From Lentibacillus jeotgali (GTDB taxonomy: Bacteria; Bacillota; Bacilli; Bacillales; Amphibacillaceae): DNA of 64,000 bases. The stretch is taken from positions 186,001 to 250,000 of the forward strand of contig NZ_AGAV01000019.1 of NCBI RefSeq assembly GCF_000224785.1. The letters are read 5' to 3'. Under the pieces are notes generated by a model that was given only the letters and a program-made list of their open reading frames with translations, was not told the DNA's origin and made no database searches. Below are positions 22,995 through 31,439 of the stretch, in pieces. Numbering within the stretch: the first letter of the stretch is position 1; each line of letters begins with the position of its first letter. A program made the translations under genes and the position numbers.

Positions 22995-24866
22995 ATGTCA
23001 AAACAGAATAATAAAGGCGAATTCAAGCCGTATGTGCCGGCTTCCCAAAATCCGCCTCAATTCACATGGGTGGCCATGGTTATTGGTGCGATCCTTGCGA
23101 TTGTATTCGGTGCAGCCAACGCATACTTAGGCTTGATTGTCGGGATGACGGTATCTGCATCAATCCCGGCGGCGGTTATTTCTATGGCCGTGCTGCGGAT
23201 TATTATGAAGCGTACATCCATTTTGGAAAATAACATTGTACAGACGATCACGTCGACGGGTGAGTCGCTCGCTGCAGGTGTCATTTTCACATTGCCTGCG
23301 CTGTTTATCTGGCAATTGGAGCCAAGTTTGACGACGATTGCCATTATTGCATTGGCAGGCGGCATTTTAGGTGTCGTGCTAATGATTCCACTCCGCCGTG
23401 CATTGATTGTCAATGAGCATGAAACGCTCCCATATCCGGAAGGTACCGCATGTGCCGAGGTACTTCATGCCGGTGAAGAGGGTGGTAAAGGTGCTAAACT
23501 GGTAATGGGCGGTCTTGGCATCGGTGCAGTATTTAAGCTGTTGACGGATGCAGTCAAAGCTTTCCCTTCATCTGTTGAATGGGAAATTTACAAATTTAAG
23601 AACGCAGCAATCGGTATGGATACATTGCCGGCAATGCTCGGTGTTGGCTATATCATCGGGCCAAGGATTGCTGGTGTTATGTTTGCAGGTGGTGTCCTGG
23701 GCTGGCTCGGTATTATTCCGCTGATCAGTTTTATTGGTGATGTCACTACCACTCCGATTTATCCAGGTGAAGTGCCGATATCTGAAATGGGCTTTCATGA
23801 TATCTGGGATAATTATCTTCGCTACATTGGTGCCGGTGCAGTAGCATTCGGCGGTATTATGGGATTGATTAAAACAATGCCGACGATTGTTTCATCGTTC
23901 AAAGGTTCGATTAAAGGTTTCTCAGCATCCGGTGACACAACCGATCTTCGGACAGACAGAGACATCCCGATGTCATTAATTGTTACCCTGACAGTTGTAT
24001 TTATGGGCATTTTATTGTTCTATCCAACCATTAATGTTGGTGTTGTCGGAGCCATCCTATTATTTATTTTTGGCTTCTTCTTCGTGACCGTATCATCCCG
24101 GATTGTCGGTGTTGTCGGAAGTTCTTCCAACCCTGTCTCCGGTATGACGATTGGTGCATTGATTTTTATTTCACTTGTGCTTTCTGCTATCGGCCAGACC
24201 GGACAAGCAGGGGCAGCGACAGCTATTATTATCGGTTCGGTTGTGTGTATTGCAGCGGCAATTGCAGGTGATACCTCACAGGATCTGAAAACTGGCTATA
24301 TCGTTGGTGCAACGCCTAAATGGCAGCAAATTGCTCAGCTATACGGTGTTTTGATTACGAGTATTGTTATTGGCTTTATTCTGATTTTACTAGATAATGC
24401 GTATGGGTTTGGTTCAGAAGAGTTGCCTGCACCACAGGCCGTGCTGATGTCAATGATTGTTGATGGTATCATGAATGGTGATCTGCCATGGAATCTAATC
24501 TTTATAGGTGCTGCGGCTGCCGCGACAGTTGAATTGTTTGGTATCGGCTCTCTGCCATTTGCGGTCGGACTGTACCTGCCTATTCATACGACAGCACCAA
24601 TTATGCTTGGCGGTATTATCAGCGGCATCATAAAACGCCGGTCGAAAAACAATGAAGAATTTGAAGCGAAAAATGAGCGCGGTATTCTGCTTGCATCCGG
24701 TTATATAGCCGGTGAAGCGTTAATGGGTGTCATTGTAGCATTAGCCGTAACAGCTGGAGTCGTCTTCCCTGAAGAAACAATCTTCGGACCTTGGGCTTCC
24801 TTGATTGCGATCGGTATTGTAGCATGGTATCTGTTCCGCATGGCTAATAAAAAGCCAGCTAAATAA
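22995..24866 (+). CDS. OPT-family oligopeptide transporter
   Basis: A 623-residue polytopic membrane protein of the oligopeptide transporter (OPT) superfamily, about 14-16 helices. The N-terminal NAYLGLIVGMTVSASIPAAVISM and ENNIVQTITSTGESLAAGVIFT segments and LPYPEGTACAEVL are classic for the prokaryotic OPT (YgbJ-like/TIGR00733) branch. It probably imports small peptides with protons. ATG 22995 follows AAGGAGTG. A strong hairpin lies in its leader region, and a possible CodY box. It terminates at 24884-24911, then a shared terminator with the convergent PBP gene. Confidence 0.9.
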   Translation: MSKQNNKGEFKPYVPASQNPPQFTWVAMVIGAILAIVFGAANAYLGLIVGMTVSASIPAAVISMAVLRIIMKRTSILENNIVQTITSTGESLAAGVIFTLPALFIWQLEPSLTTIAIIALAGGILGVVLMIPLRRALIVNEHETLPYPEGTACAEVLHAGEEGGKGAKLVMGGLGIGAVFKLLTDAVKAFPSSVEWEIYKFKNAAIGMDTLPAMLGVGYIIGPRIAGVMFAGGVLGWLGIIPLISFIGDVTTTPIYPGEVPISEMGFHDIWDNYLRYIGAGAVAFGGIMGLIKTMPTIVSSFKGSIKGFSASGDTTDLRTDRDIPMSLIVTLTVVFMGILLFYPTINVGVVGAILLFIFGFFFVTVSSRIVGVVGSSSNPVSGMTIGALIFISLVLSAIGQTGQAGAATAIIIGSVVCIAAAIAGDTSQDLKTGYIVGATPKWQQIAQLYGVLITSIVIGFILILLDNAYGFGSEELPAPQAVLMSMIVDGIMNGDLPWNLIFIGAAAAATVELFGIGSLPFAVGLYLPIHTTAPIMLGGIISGIIKRRSKNNEEFEAKNERGILLASGYIAGEALMGVIVALAVTAGVVFPEETIFGPWASLIAIGIVAWYLFRMANKKPAK

Positions 24867-24883
24867 AGAAACGCATTTTTCCC

Positions 24884-24915
24884 GGAGCCATCCTTTTATA
24901 AGGATGACTCCTATT
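24884..24915 (+). terminator. Terminator after the OPT gene
   Basis: GGAGCCATCCTT (24884-24895) pairs with AAGGATGACTCC (24900-24911) with one mismatch, then TATTT. Confidence 0.7.
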
Positions 24916-24941
24916 TAATAGACAGTGTCATATGTGTAAAT

Positions 24942-24977
24942 AAAGAAGTCTGCCGATATGGACCGGCAGACTTCTTT
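24942..24977. terminator. Bidirectional terminator between the OPT and PBP genes
   Basis: AAAGAAGTCTGCCG (24942-24955) pairs perfectly with CGGCAGACTTCTTT (24964-24977). Confidence 0.88.
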
Positions 24978-24982
24978 CATTT

Positions 24983-27016
24983 CTATTTAACCTCTTTTAG
25001 AATATCGGTTACTTTTTCAACGGTGTAACCACTGCCACCTTTATCCTGCGTATTTTCAACCATCATGGCGATTAAGATATCCTGATCTTCAGAAGGATAC
25101 CCGACAAACCAGCCATTTTCCTTACCGTTTTCTTCTTCATCAGTCAGTTTGAGCTCCGCTGTCCCAGTTTTGCCGGAAATTGGAAAATCTGCATCCTGCG
25201 CTTGTTTGGCGGTTCCGTTATTAGCGGCAACCACGTCACGGAGTGCTTCTTGAATCAGTGTGGCATGATCACTGCTTATCAGTCCTTCTTTCCAGACCTG
25301 CCCTTTTTCGGTGTCGGCCAGCAATGTTGGTTTGAGCATATTGCCATCGTTTAATAACGGGGTATAGGTTAATGCCAAATGGAGGGAACTAGTTTCAATC
25401 TCTCCCTGGCCATAGCTCGTATTGGCAAGCAATACCTCATCATTAATCGAGCCGCTCGATGATATAGTAGATGCTGTTATCGGGTAGTCGAATGGCAAAT
25501 CTTCACCAAACCCAAATTGCTGCAGACCATTAACGAATTTATCGCTGCCCATTTCGACTGCTTTTCTGGCAAAATAAATATTATCGGAGCGGACAAGTGC
25601 GTTAGTTATATCAACCGGTCCGTTCGACTCGCTCACACGGCGAACCTCATAATCGCCCCAGCCTTCACCGTTGCTCCACGTCAGGCCATTTATTTCCATG
25701 CCTTCACCGGGTACAATGCTTCCGTTATTCAGGCCAATTGCTGCCGTTACCGGTTTGATGGCTGAGCCGGGGGCAAATGTTGCAGAAAATCGGTTCAGTG
25801 TCGGTTTTTTCGGATCGTTTTGTAATTCATCATACTCAGACTGGGAAATGCCATATAAAAACTTGTTAGGGGCAAATCCCGGGCTGCTGACCAGCGCGAG
25901 TGTTTCCCCGGTCTTAGGGTTGATAGCGGCAGCAGTACCGGTATCATCACCATAAGATTCATAGATCGTTTCCTGGACCTCAGCATCGATGGTTGTCACG
26001 ATATTTTCGCCGTTTTCCGCCTCTTTCTCAGCAATAACAGTTTCTTCTCCGTTTTCCCTGACGGCACTTATCTTAGCCCCTTCTTCACCCTTAAGTCTCT
26101 CCTCAAATAACGACTCGAGACCGCGTTGTCCAATCATGTCCTCTGAATCATATTTGTCAGAGTCAAGTTCTTCAAGATCCTCTGCCGTCACCTGGCTGAT
26201 ATAGCCGGTAAGGTGCGAGGCTGCCTCGCCGAGTGGATAGACTCGGCCGGTCGCTTCGCGTATGGAGACACCATCAACTTCGAGTAACTGGCTCACCGTA
26301 TTCTCTGCAGACGGCGGTAATTTTTTGAGCGGTACATGCATATTTGGTTTTACCCAATCCTGATTCAGGCTGCTGTCAATGGTTTCAACTGAAATCCCCA
26401 GTAAGTCAGCAATTTCTTGTTTCGCCTGCTTCGGATCATCACCCAATTTTTCCGGTACAATACCGACTTCGTTTACTGTGTCATTAAGTGCTAATGGCAT
26501 CCGGTTACGGTCGAGTATCTCGCCTCGCTTCGGTTCGGTCGTTTCCAGCCGTATGTCAGCACCATCCTTGATCTCGGGGAAAATAAACCCGGGATTCCAT
26601 TTGACGAACCAATTTTCGTCTGAGTCGTCTTCTCCGCTTTCTTCTCTGATAAGTGTTGCTTCATAATCAAATGATATTGGGCCGGCTATCGATTCCATTT
26701 CAACGGTAAAAGGAAACTGTGCTGTCCCTTCATCCATAGCGGTTTCCATTTGCTCCTCAGATAGGTTTTCAAAAGATACCTGAAGGCTCGATATGTTTAA
26801 ATCACTGTAAATATTTTCGTATCGGTCAACAAAATCCTCGGTTGGGTATGTCTCTTCCGAGTTTGAGCTAATCATCTTATACATTTCGGTGAATTCCTGG
26901 TTGTTCCAGTGATTGATATATTTTTCAAAGCGTTCCTGTGGTGTCGGTTCGTTATTTGAACACGCGGTGGCTATAAGCAGCAGAAAAAAAGAAAATAATA
27001 TTGCTATTTTTTTCAT
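24983..27016 (-). CDS. pbpC: Class B penicillin-binding protein 3 (PbpC/MecA-like lipoprotein transpeptidase)
   Basis: A 677-residue peptidoglycan DD-transpeptidase with the domain order of B. subtilis PBP3 and staphylococcal PBP2a: lipobox ATA-C (Cys19), an NTF2-like MecA N-terminal domain (about 25-145), a PBP dimerisation domain (from KRGEILDRN, about 160) and a transpeptidase domain. Active-site motifs are SAIK (Ser418), SDN in LVRSDNIYF, and SGKTGTAEL near the C-terminus. In this family the nucleophile loop confers low beta-lactam affinity, so it may contribute to intrinsic tolerance. ATG 27016 follows AGGGGATTG. It is monocistronic, upstream gene tagU on the same strand. Confidence 0.92.
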   Translation of the reverse strand: MKKIAILFSFFLLLIATACSNNEPTPQERFEKYINHWNNQEFTEMYKMISSNSEETYPTEDFVDRYENIYSDLNISSLQVSFENLSEEQMETAMDEGTAQFPFTVEMESIAGPISFDYEATLIREESGEDDSDENWFVKWNPGFIFPEIKDGADIRLETTEPKRGEILDRNRMPLALNDTVNEVGIVPEKLGDDPKQAKQEIADLLGISVETIDSSLNQDWVKPNMHVPLKKLPPSAENTVSQLLEVDGVSIREATGRVYPLGEAASHLTGYISQVTAEDLEELDSDKYDSEDMIGQRGLESLFEERLKGEEGAKISAVRENGEETVIAEKEAENGENIVTTIDAEVQETIYESYGDDTGTAAAINPKTGETLALVSSPGFAPNKFLYGISQSEYDELQNDPKKPTLNRFSATFAPGSAIKPVTAAIGLNNGSIVPGEGMEINGLTWSNGEGWGDYEVRRVSESNGPVDITNALVRSDNIYFARKAVEMGSDKFVNGLQQFGFGEDLPFDYPITASTISSSGSINDEVLLANTSYGQGEIETSSLHLALTYTPLLNDGNMLKPTLLADTEKGQVWKEGLISSDHATLIQEALRDVVAANNGTAKQAQDADFPISGKTGTAELKLTDEEENGKENGWFVGYPSEDQDILIAMMVENTQDKGGSGYTVEKVTDILKEVK

Positions 27017-27139
27017 GCAATCCCCTCTATCTCCCTTTATTTAGTATATCACGTCATCTATACGAAAACATGCAAACAATGCGGGGCACTTATCCTACGA
27101 TTTCATTAGAAAAAAGGTGAAAGTCATTAGGGTTAACTT

Positions 27140-28081
27140 TTACCTTGCTTCCATGTGGTTTTTTAGTTCGGTTGTGACACGGCCCCACTCATCATCTGAC
27201 ACAATGTAGTACCATATGTCGCCAATATATTGGCCACTTCCGCTTATTTCCATAGAGTCAATCGTGCTCCGGGTCTGCCGGTAATCGGAAAACAACGTCT
27301 GCATCTGGTCGAAAGTCAGATCAGTTTTGACATTATCACCGACGATATCAAGGATGTTCGTGACTTTCGTGATACTTGAGAAACTCGCGCCTTTGTCGAT
27401 CGCTGCTTGAATAACGCTGCGCTGACGCTCATTTCGGCCTAGGTCTCCTCGAGGATCGTCCTTACGCATGCGAATGTAATTTAAAGCTTCGTCACCATTC
27501 AAAGTTATGTCGCCTGCCGGGAAATCATAACCGCCTTGTGAAAATGCACGGTCATTTGTGACGGTAATCCCACCCAGGGCATCAATGCCTTGCCTGAAGC
27601 CTTCCATGTTCACCTTAATGTAAAAGTGGACAGGAACATCTAGCGTCTGGTTTACTGTATTCACGGACAGCTGCATATCCCCAAATGCATACGCATGGTT
27701 GATTTTATCCAGGCCATGACCTGGTATATTAACCCGTGTATCGCGGGGGATGCTGAGCATTTTCATGGAATCAGTATTTGGATTCATCGATACCAGAATC
27801 ATCGTGTCAGAACGCCCCTTGTCATTTTCGCGTTCATCGACACCAAGCAGTAAAATATTAACCGATTTCTTTTCATTGAAAGTTGACTCAAGTTCCTTTT
27901 TCCGTTCAGGGTCATTATCCCTTGGCAGTGGATTGTGCATCGTTTCAGCTGTATCGCTGACTTTATCGTATATGTACACCAATCCTAACCCGGTAATTAA
28001 TAATAACAATAATATAATGCCCCCGACCCAGTACGGCCATTTACGGCGTTTCTTGCGTTTATTTTCAACCCGTAAGCTCAA
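27140..28081 (-). CDS. LytR-CpsA-Psr family ligase (TagU-like)
   Basis: A 313-residue LCP enzyme that transfers teichoic acid or another undecaprenyl-linked glycopolymer to peptidoglycan outside the membrane. A basic N-terminus is followed by one membrane helix (about 18-38). The catalytic domain shows the LCP signatures NILLLGVDERE, GRSDTMILVSMNP, SIPRDTRVNIPG and RMRKDDPRGDLGRNERQR, including the pyrophosphate-binding Arg/Asp residues. The start is TTG 28081 after AAGAGGAG. The upstream 360 bp also holds the divergent sinI promoter. Confidence 0.9.
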   Translation of the reverse strand: MSLRVENKRKKRRKWPYWVGGIILLLLLITGLGLVYIYDKVSDTAETMHNPLPRDNDPERKKELESTFNEKKSVNILLLGVDERENDKGRSDTMILVSMNPNTDSMKMLSIPRDTRVNIPGHGLDKINHAYAFGDMQLSVNTVNQTLDVPVHFYIKVNMEGFRQGIDALGGITVTNDRAFSQGGYDFPAGDITLNGDEALNYIRMRKDDPRGDLGRNERQRSVIQAAIDKGASFSSITKVTNILDIVGDNVKTDLTFDQMQTLFSDYRQTRSTIDSMEISGSGQYIGDIWYYIVSDDEWGRVTTELKNHMEAR

Positions 28082-28284
28082 ATGGATTCTCCTCTTCAGA
28101 TTAATTGACTGCGAATTTATGTTTGGAAATAAAATTCTTTCTCTTTATAGACGTATGAGTGCTACTTGAAGTTTCATTATAATTTTGACTATATGCCATC
28201 TCAGATCACATTTCAAGTACGACACCTGAGTCATAATACCCAATTTGGTAAAATTTTGTTTTAACATGACAAAACTCGTCCCAA

Positions 28285-28292
28285 TTTGACAA
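28285..28292 (-). promoter_or_regulatory. Spo0A box upstream of sinI
   Basis: Minus-strand TTGTCAAA matches the 0A-box TTGTCRAA. A second, weaker TGACAAAA lies at 28267. Spo0A-P activation of sinI is established in B. subtilis. The overlapping TTGACA (28286-28291) may also be a -35. Otherwise 28082-28440 holds no gene. Confidence 0.55.
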
Positions 28293-28440
28293 AACAAGAC
28301 GTTCAAATATTAACGGAAATATAGTACTATAGTCATAGATATAAGGGAGCTTGCTCGGGGGATAGCATACATATAAGATGCAGGCCCAAAGTATGGTGTT
28401 GGGATTGAGGACCGACTGGAAATTTGATTGGAGGTTGCTT

Positions 28441-28578
28441 ATGTTGAGGATGAATGAAAATGCGGCAATTGATCAGGAATGGGTCGAACTGATAAAAGAG
28501 GCTAAACGTATCGGGCTAACTGTTGACGATGTGCGCATGATGCTGGATAGAAATCCAAAAACATGTCATTCTTCATAA
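28441..28578 (+). CDS. sinI: SinI-like anti-repressor
   Basis: A 45-residue SinI homologue; B. subtilis SinI has 57. DQEWVELIKEAKRIGLTVDDVRMML is the conserved dimerisation helix pair that disrupts SinR tetramers, derepressing biofilm genes. ATG 28441 is placed after GGAGGT (28430-28435); the frame is open upstream to 28378 without a ribosome site. The short C-terminal tail (KTCHSS) replaces the longer one in Bacillus. sinR follows 68 nt downstream with its own TATAAT. Confidence 0.88.
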   Translation: MLRMNENAAIDQEWVELIKEAKRIGLTVDDVRMMLDRNPKTCHSS

Positions 28579-28646
28579 ACTGACGTGCTCAATATAGAAC
28601 CGTACACCTTTTTGTGATATAATTTAAGATGAAAGAGGTGTATGTG

Positions 28647-28979
28647 TTGATAGGTGAAAAGATTAAACAATTGCGCCAGGAAAAGAAAATGTCCATATCC
28701 GAACTTGCAGAAAAAGCAGGTGTTGCAAAATCCTATTTAAGCTCCATTGAACGAAACCTTCAGACAAATCCATCCATTCAGTTCGTCGAGAAAGTCAGTT
28801 CTGTTCTGGGTGTTCCGGCGAATAACCTAATCCGCGAAGATCATCTCTATGAATCATCAGAATCGTTAGATGGAGAATGGCTGCAGATTGTCCGGGAGGC
28901 GATGGACTCAGGCGTGTCAAAAGAACAGTTTAAAGAGTACCTCGATTTTTATAAATGGCGGAATCAGCAAAATAACTGA
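28647..28979 (+). CDS. sinR: SinR-like transcriptional repressor
   Basis: A 110-residue HTH_3 repressor nearly colinear with B. subtilis SinR (111 residues). DNA-binding domain: IGEKIKQLRQEKKMSISELAEKAGVAKSYLSSIERNLQTNPSIQF. C-terminal SinI-interaction helix: LDGEWLQIVREAMDSGVSKEQFKEYLDFYKWR. The start is TTG 28647 with AAAGAGGTG before it, matching the family N-terminus; an in-frame ATG at 28629 overlaps that ribosome site. It represses matrix genes until bound by SinI. A MITE-like repeat begins 2 nt after its stop codon. Confidence 0.92.
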   Translation: MIGEKIKQLRQEKKMSISELAEKAGVAKSYLSSIERNLQTNPSIQFVEKVSSVLGVPANNLIREDHLYESSESLDGEWLQIVREAMDSGVSKEQFKEYLDFYKWRNQQNN

Positions 28980-28980
28980 T

Positions 28981-29068
28981 ATTAGTGCGTGTTCAAAAAT
29001 GAGGAAAACAGCCATCGACGAAATTCGATGTGTGATTGTTACCGGACTTTTTGAACAACCTCTATTAG
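28981..29068 (+). mobile_element. MITE-like 90-bp repeat, copy A
   Basis: From ATTAGTGCGTGTTCAAAAA to TTTTTGAACAACCTCTATTAG. The ends form imperfect inverted repeats around TGTTCAAAAA, and the centre contains CATCGA/TCGATG. Copy B at 38217-38306 is in the opposite orientation with roughly 80% identity by eye. It encodes nothing. Resembles a miniature element or IS-end derivative. It directly abuts sinR. Confidence 0.75.
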
Positions 29069-29098
29069 AACCGTGAAGTTGAGGCTTGCGGTTTTTTA
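29069..29098 (+). terminator. Terminator downstream of sinR and MITE copy A
   Basis: AACCGTGAAG pairs with CTTGCGGTT with one bulge, followed by TTTTTT. Confidence 0.6.
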
Positions 29099-29172
29099 AT
29101 GCTGTTTCTGAGAGGGATTAATTATCATATTTTAATACCTGGACGCTGGCACGCGTCGTGAGGAGATAGATT

Positions 29173-29667
29173 ATGAAGAAATATATATACTGGCTGCTGC
29201 CGATATTATGGATGGGTGCTATCTTTTATTCGTCGGCACAACCATATGAGGAACAGGATATGAAGCCATTTATGGAAAGAGCGTTTGATCTATCCTTTCT
29301 GGTGCCATATCTTGATTGGATTTCATTTACATATCATCAGTCTGAAGTGAGTGTTGCGGCTTTAGGTGTGGAAGGATTGGTTGAATTTTTTATTCGGAAG
29401 GGTGCCCATCTCGGTGTTTTCTTTATCCTGATGTGTTTATTTTTTACGGCTGTAGCCAAGACAATCGGGCTGAAACTTCTGGGAGCGTTAACCTTATCAT
29501 TTTTGCTGACAGCTGCATATGCTACTATAGATGAATTTCATCAAAGTTTCACAACAAACCGCACACCTTACCTTGGCGACGTTCTGTTAGATGGTGTCGG
29601 TGCCCTAAGTGCGGCGATTCTATTATTCTTTTTTCAGCGTTACCGGACAAAAAACACTGCCTCATGA
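29173..29667 (+). CDS. VanZ-family membrane protein
   Basis: A 164-residue membrane protein of the VanZ-like family with four predicted helices. The conserved signature is visible as SSAQP near residue 21, RKGAHLGVFFILM (about 75-87) and YATIDEFHQSFTTNRTPYLGDVLLDGVGA (about 116-145). VanZ confers low teicoplanin resistance in enterococci; chromosomal homologues in Bacillaceae have no clear role. ATG 29173 follows GAGGAGA. Monocistronic. Confidence 0.88.
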   Translation: MKKYIYWLLPILWMGAIFYSSAQPYEEQDMKPFMERAFDLSFLVPYLDWISFTYHQSEVSVAALGVEGLVEFFIRKGAHLGVFFILMCLFFTAVAKTIGLKLLGALTLSFLLTAAYATIDEFHQSFTTNRTPYLGDVLLDGVGALSAAILLFFFQRYRTKNTAS

Positions 29668-29704
29668 CGAAATAAGTGTGAGGAAAACAATGAATGTGAC
29701 ATAT

Positions 29705-29712
29705 TTCGACAA
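29705..29712 (-). promoter_or_regulatory. Perfect Spo0A box before the 47-residue ORF
   Basis: Minus-strand TTGTCGAA equals the 0A-box consensus. It lies 20 bp before a TATGAT (29733-29738), overlapping the -35 zone as in Spo0A-activated promoters. Confidence 0.55.
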
Positions 29713-29765
29713 CATCATCCTGCAAAATGTGGTATGATTCTATTAAAACTAATAAAATATGTCAG

Positions 29766-29815
29766 AAAACGCCTGATAGTATACAATAGATCATGGATCG
29801 ATGTTTGGCGTTTTT
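29766..29815 (+). promoter_or_regulatory. Leader hairpin (terminator-like) before the 47-residue ORF
   Basis: AAAACGCC (29766-29773) pairs with GGCGTTTT (29807-29814), followed by a fifth T. The same left arm could instead pair, with one bulge, with AGGCGGTTTT (29829-29838), which holds the ORF's Shine-Dalgarno. The two structures are mutually exclusive, a possible attenuator. Confidence 0.45.
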
Positions 29816-29842
29816 GACCACATTTAAAAGGCGGTTTTATAA

Positions 29843-29986
29843 ATGGCAGAGCAAGAGCGATATAGACATTTGATGGAAAAGTTAATCAAAGAAACAGAAA
29901 ACGCAAAAATTCAATCAGCAGAAGAAATGATCCAAAAACTAGTCAGCGAATTATCAGGTAATAAGTCGTATACACCAAATCATTAA
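29843..29986 (+). CDS. Small 47-residue helical protein, unknown function
   Basis: ATG 29843 follows AAAGGCGG at 8-9 nt. The product is strongly charged and amphipathic (MAEQERYRHLMEKLIKETEN, then EEMIQKLVSELSG), predicted to be nearly all helix, with no membrane segment. I do not recognise the family. It has its own TATGAT promoter overlapped by a perfect Spo0A box, a hairpin leader, and a terminator (29992-30026), so it is a complete transcription unit. Its closeness to sinI-sinR suggests, by inference only, a role in stationary-phase or sporulation control. Confidence 0.7.
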   Translation: MAEQERYRHLMEKLIKETENAKIQSAEEMIQKLVSELSGNKSYTPNH

Positions 29987-29991
29987 TGAAC

Positions 29992-30026
29992 AAAGACTGC
30001 ATTTTCTGGCGAAGATGCAGTCTTTA
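29992..30026 (+). terminator. Terminator of the 47-residue ORF
   Basis: AAAGACTGCAT (29992-30002) pairs perfectly with ATGCAGTCTTT (30015-30025). Confidence 0.75.
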
Positions 30027-30137
30027 TATGTGGTATGGGAAATATACTTGATCTGACAGCAAGCCTTATAGCGCCTAGGCGATATAAAAATGGACAGCAC
30101 TGCACTCGGTATGCTACATTATCTGCAGTAAAGGGAT

Positions 30138-30258
30138 AAAGTAAAACTTCAATCAGTGGGCGTTTTTCCCACTGAATGTTAGTTGAACAGAATCGGGCAT
30201 TTAGGGAGAGTTAGCCGCCGTCTTTCGGCGGGTTACTGTCCATTACATGCGGGATAAA
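30138..30258 (+). repeat. R-family repeat, full copy
   Basis: Two parts. First AAAGTAAAACTTCAATCAGTGGG with its CCCACTGA partner and GTTGAACAGAATCGGGCATTTA. Then, after a CCGCCG/CGGCGG hairpin, GGTTACTGTCCATTACATGCGGGATAAA. Nearly identical ends occur at 39092-39244. It occupies the leader region of nagA. Confidence 0.65.
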
Positions 30259-30270
30259 GGAATGAGATGA

Positions 30271-31434
30271 TTGGAAAGCACCGTTTATATCAAAAATGCT
30301 TCCATTTTCACCGAAGAATATGGTGTTATGCATGGAGCATTATTAATAGAAGGTACCAACATAAAAGCGATACATACAGATGCACAATCACCGCCGGAAA
30401 ATGCAGGCGTAATAGACGGGCAGGGGCTGAACCTTATCCCCGGATTTATTGATGGGCATATACACGGAGCAGCTGGGGCGGATGTCATGGATGCCACAGA
30501 AGAAGCGCTGGACACGATGGCTGGGGCGCTCCCCGCTGAAGGGACAACAAGCTTTCTGGCAACAACCATTACCCAAGCTCCGGAAAACATCAATAAGGCA
30601 CTGGCAAATGTGGCCGCTTACCAATCGAAACAAGATAAGGCCGAGGTGATTGGGGTACATCTAGAAGGCCCTTTTATCGAAGTAAGCAAGAAAGGCGCCC
30701 AGCCGCTGGAACATATTAAGAAACCAGATATCGGTCAATTTAAAAAATGGCAGCAGCTGTCAGGTAATTCAATCAGGACGATTACCATGGCGCCGGAACA
30801 TGATGACACAGGAGAATTCATTGCATATTTGCATGCTTCAGGTGTAAATGTTTCGGCGGGGCATACGGATGCCGGGTTTGAGGCCATCAAGAAGGCAATT
30901 CCGCATGGTCTTCGGCAACTGACACATCTCTGCAATGCAATGAATGGCATCCACCACCGTGATATTGGTGCGGTTGGAGCAGCATTTCGGCTGGAGGAAC
31001 TAAGGGCAGAACTGATTGCTGATGGCATTCATGTTTCCCCGGAAATGCTCCAGCTGATCTATTCCAATGTCGGGAGTGAGCGGCTGATCCTGATAACCGA
31101 TGCGATGCGTGCGAAATGCTTGCAGGCGGGCAACTACGAACTCGGCGGGCAGCCTGTAACCGTCACGGAAGATCGCGCTGTACTCGAGGATGGCACATTA
31201 GCCGGCAGTATTTTAAAAATGGCAGAGGGCGCCCGGCAAATGCTGCAGTTAAAGGATGCATCGATACAGAGTGTCTTGCAGATGGCGTCGGAAAACCCGG
31301 CGAAACAGCTCGGTGTTTTTGATCGAAAAGGCAGTATAAAGCCTGGCAAGGATGCGGATTTGCTGCTCGTTGATAATGATTTGAACATTAAATATACAAT
31401 ATGCCGCGGCGTAATTGCATATCAGGGGAGGTGA
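30271..31434 (+). CDS. nagA: N-acetylglucosamine-6-phosphate deacetylase
   Basis: A 387-residue amidohydrolase converting GlcNAc-6-phosphate to glucosamine-6-phosphate plus acetate. Metal-site and catalytic motifs: PGFIDGHIHGAAGAD (about 55-69), the metal ligand Glu in VHLEGPFI, the His in SAGHTDAG, QLTHLCNAMNGIHHRD and the catalytic Asp in LITDAMRA. The start is TTG 30271, with AAAGG ten bases upstream. nagB begins 6 nt after its stop, so the genes form an operon. It receives the product of MurQ and of the kinase cluster at 2.8-9.2 kb. An R-family repeat fills its leader; no cre or NagR-type operator was recognised. Confidence 0.95.
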   Translation: MESTVYIKNASIFTEEYGVMHGALLIEGTNIKAIHTDAQSPPENAGVIDGQGLNLIPGFIDGHIHGAAGADVMDATEEALDTMAGALPAEGTTSFLATTITQAPENINKALANVAAYQSKQDKAEVIGVHLEGPFIEVSKKGAQPLEHIKKPDIGQFKKWQQLSGNSIRTITMAPEHDDTGEFIAYLHASGVNVSAGHTDAGFEAIKKAIPHGLRQLTHLCNAMNGIHHRDIGAVGAAFRLEELRAELIADGIHVSPEMLQLIYSNVGSERLILITDAMRAKCLQAGNYELGGQPVTVTEDRAVLEDGTLAGSILKMAEGARQMLQLKDASIQSVLQMASENPAKQLGVFDRKGSIKPGKDADLLLVDNDLNIKYTICRGVIAYQGR

Positions 31435-31439
31435 AGTGG

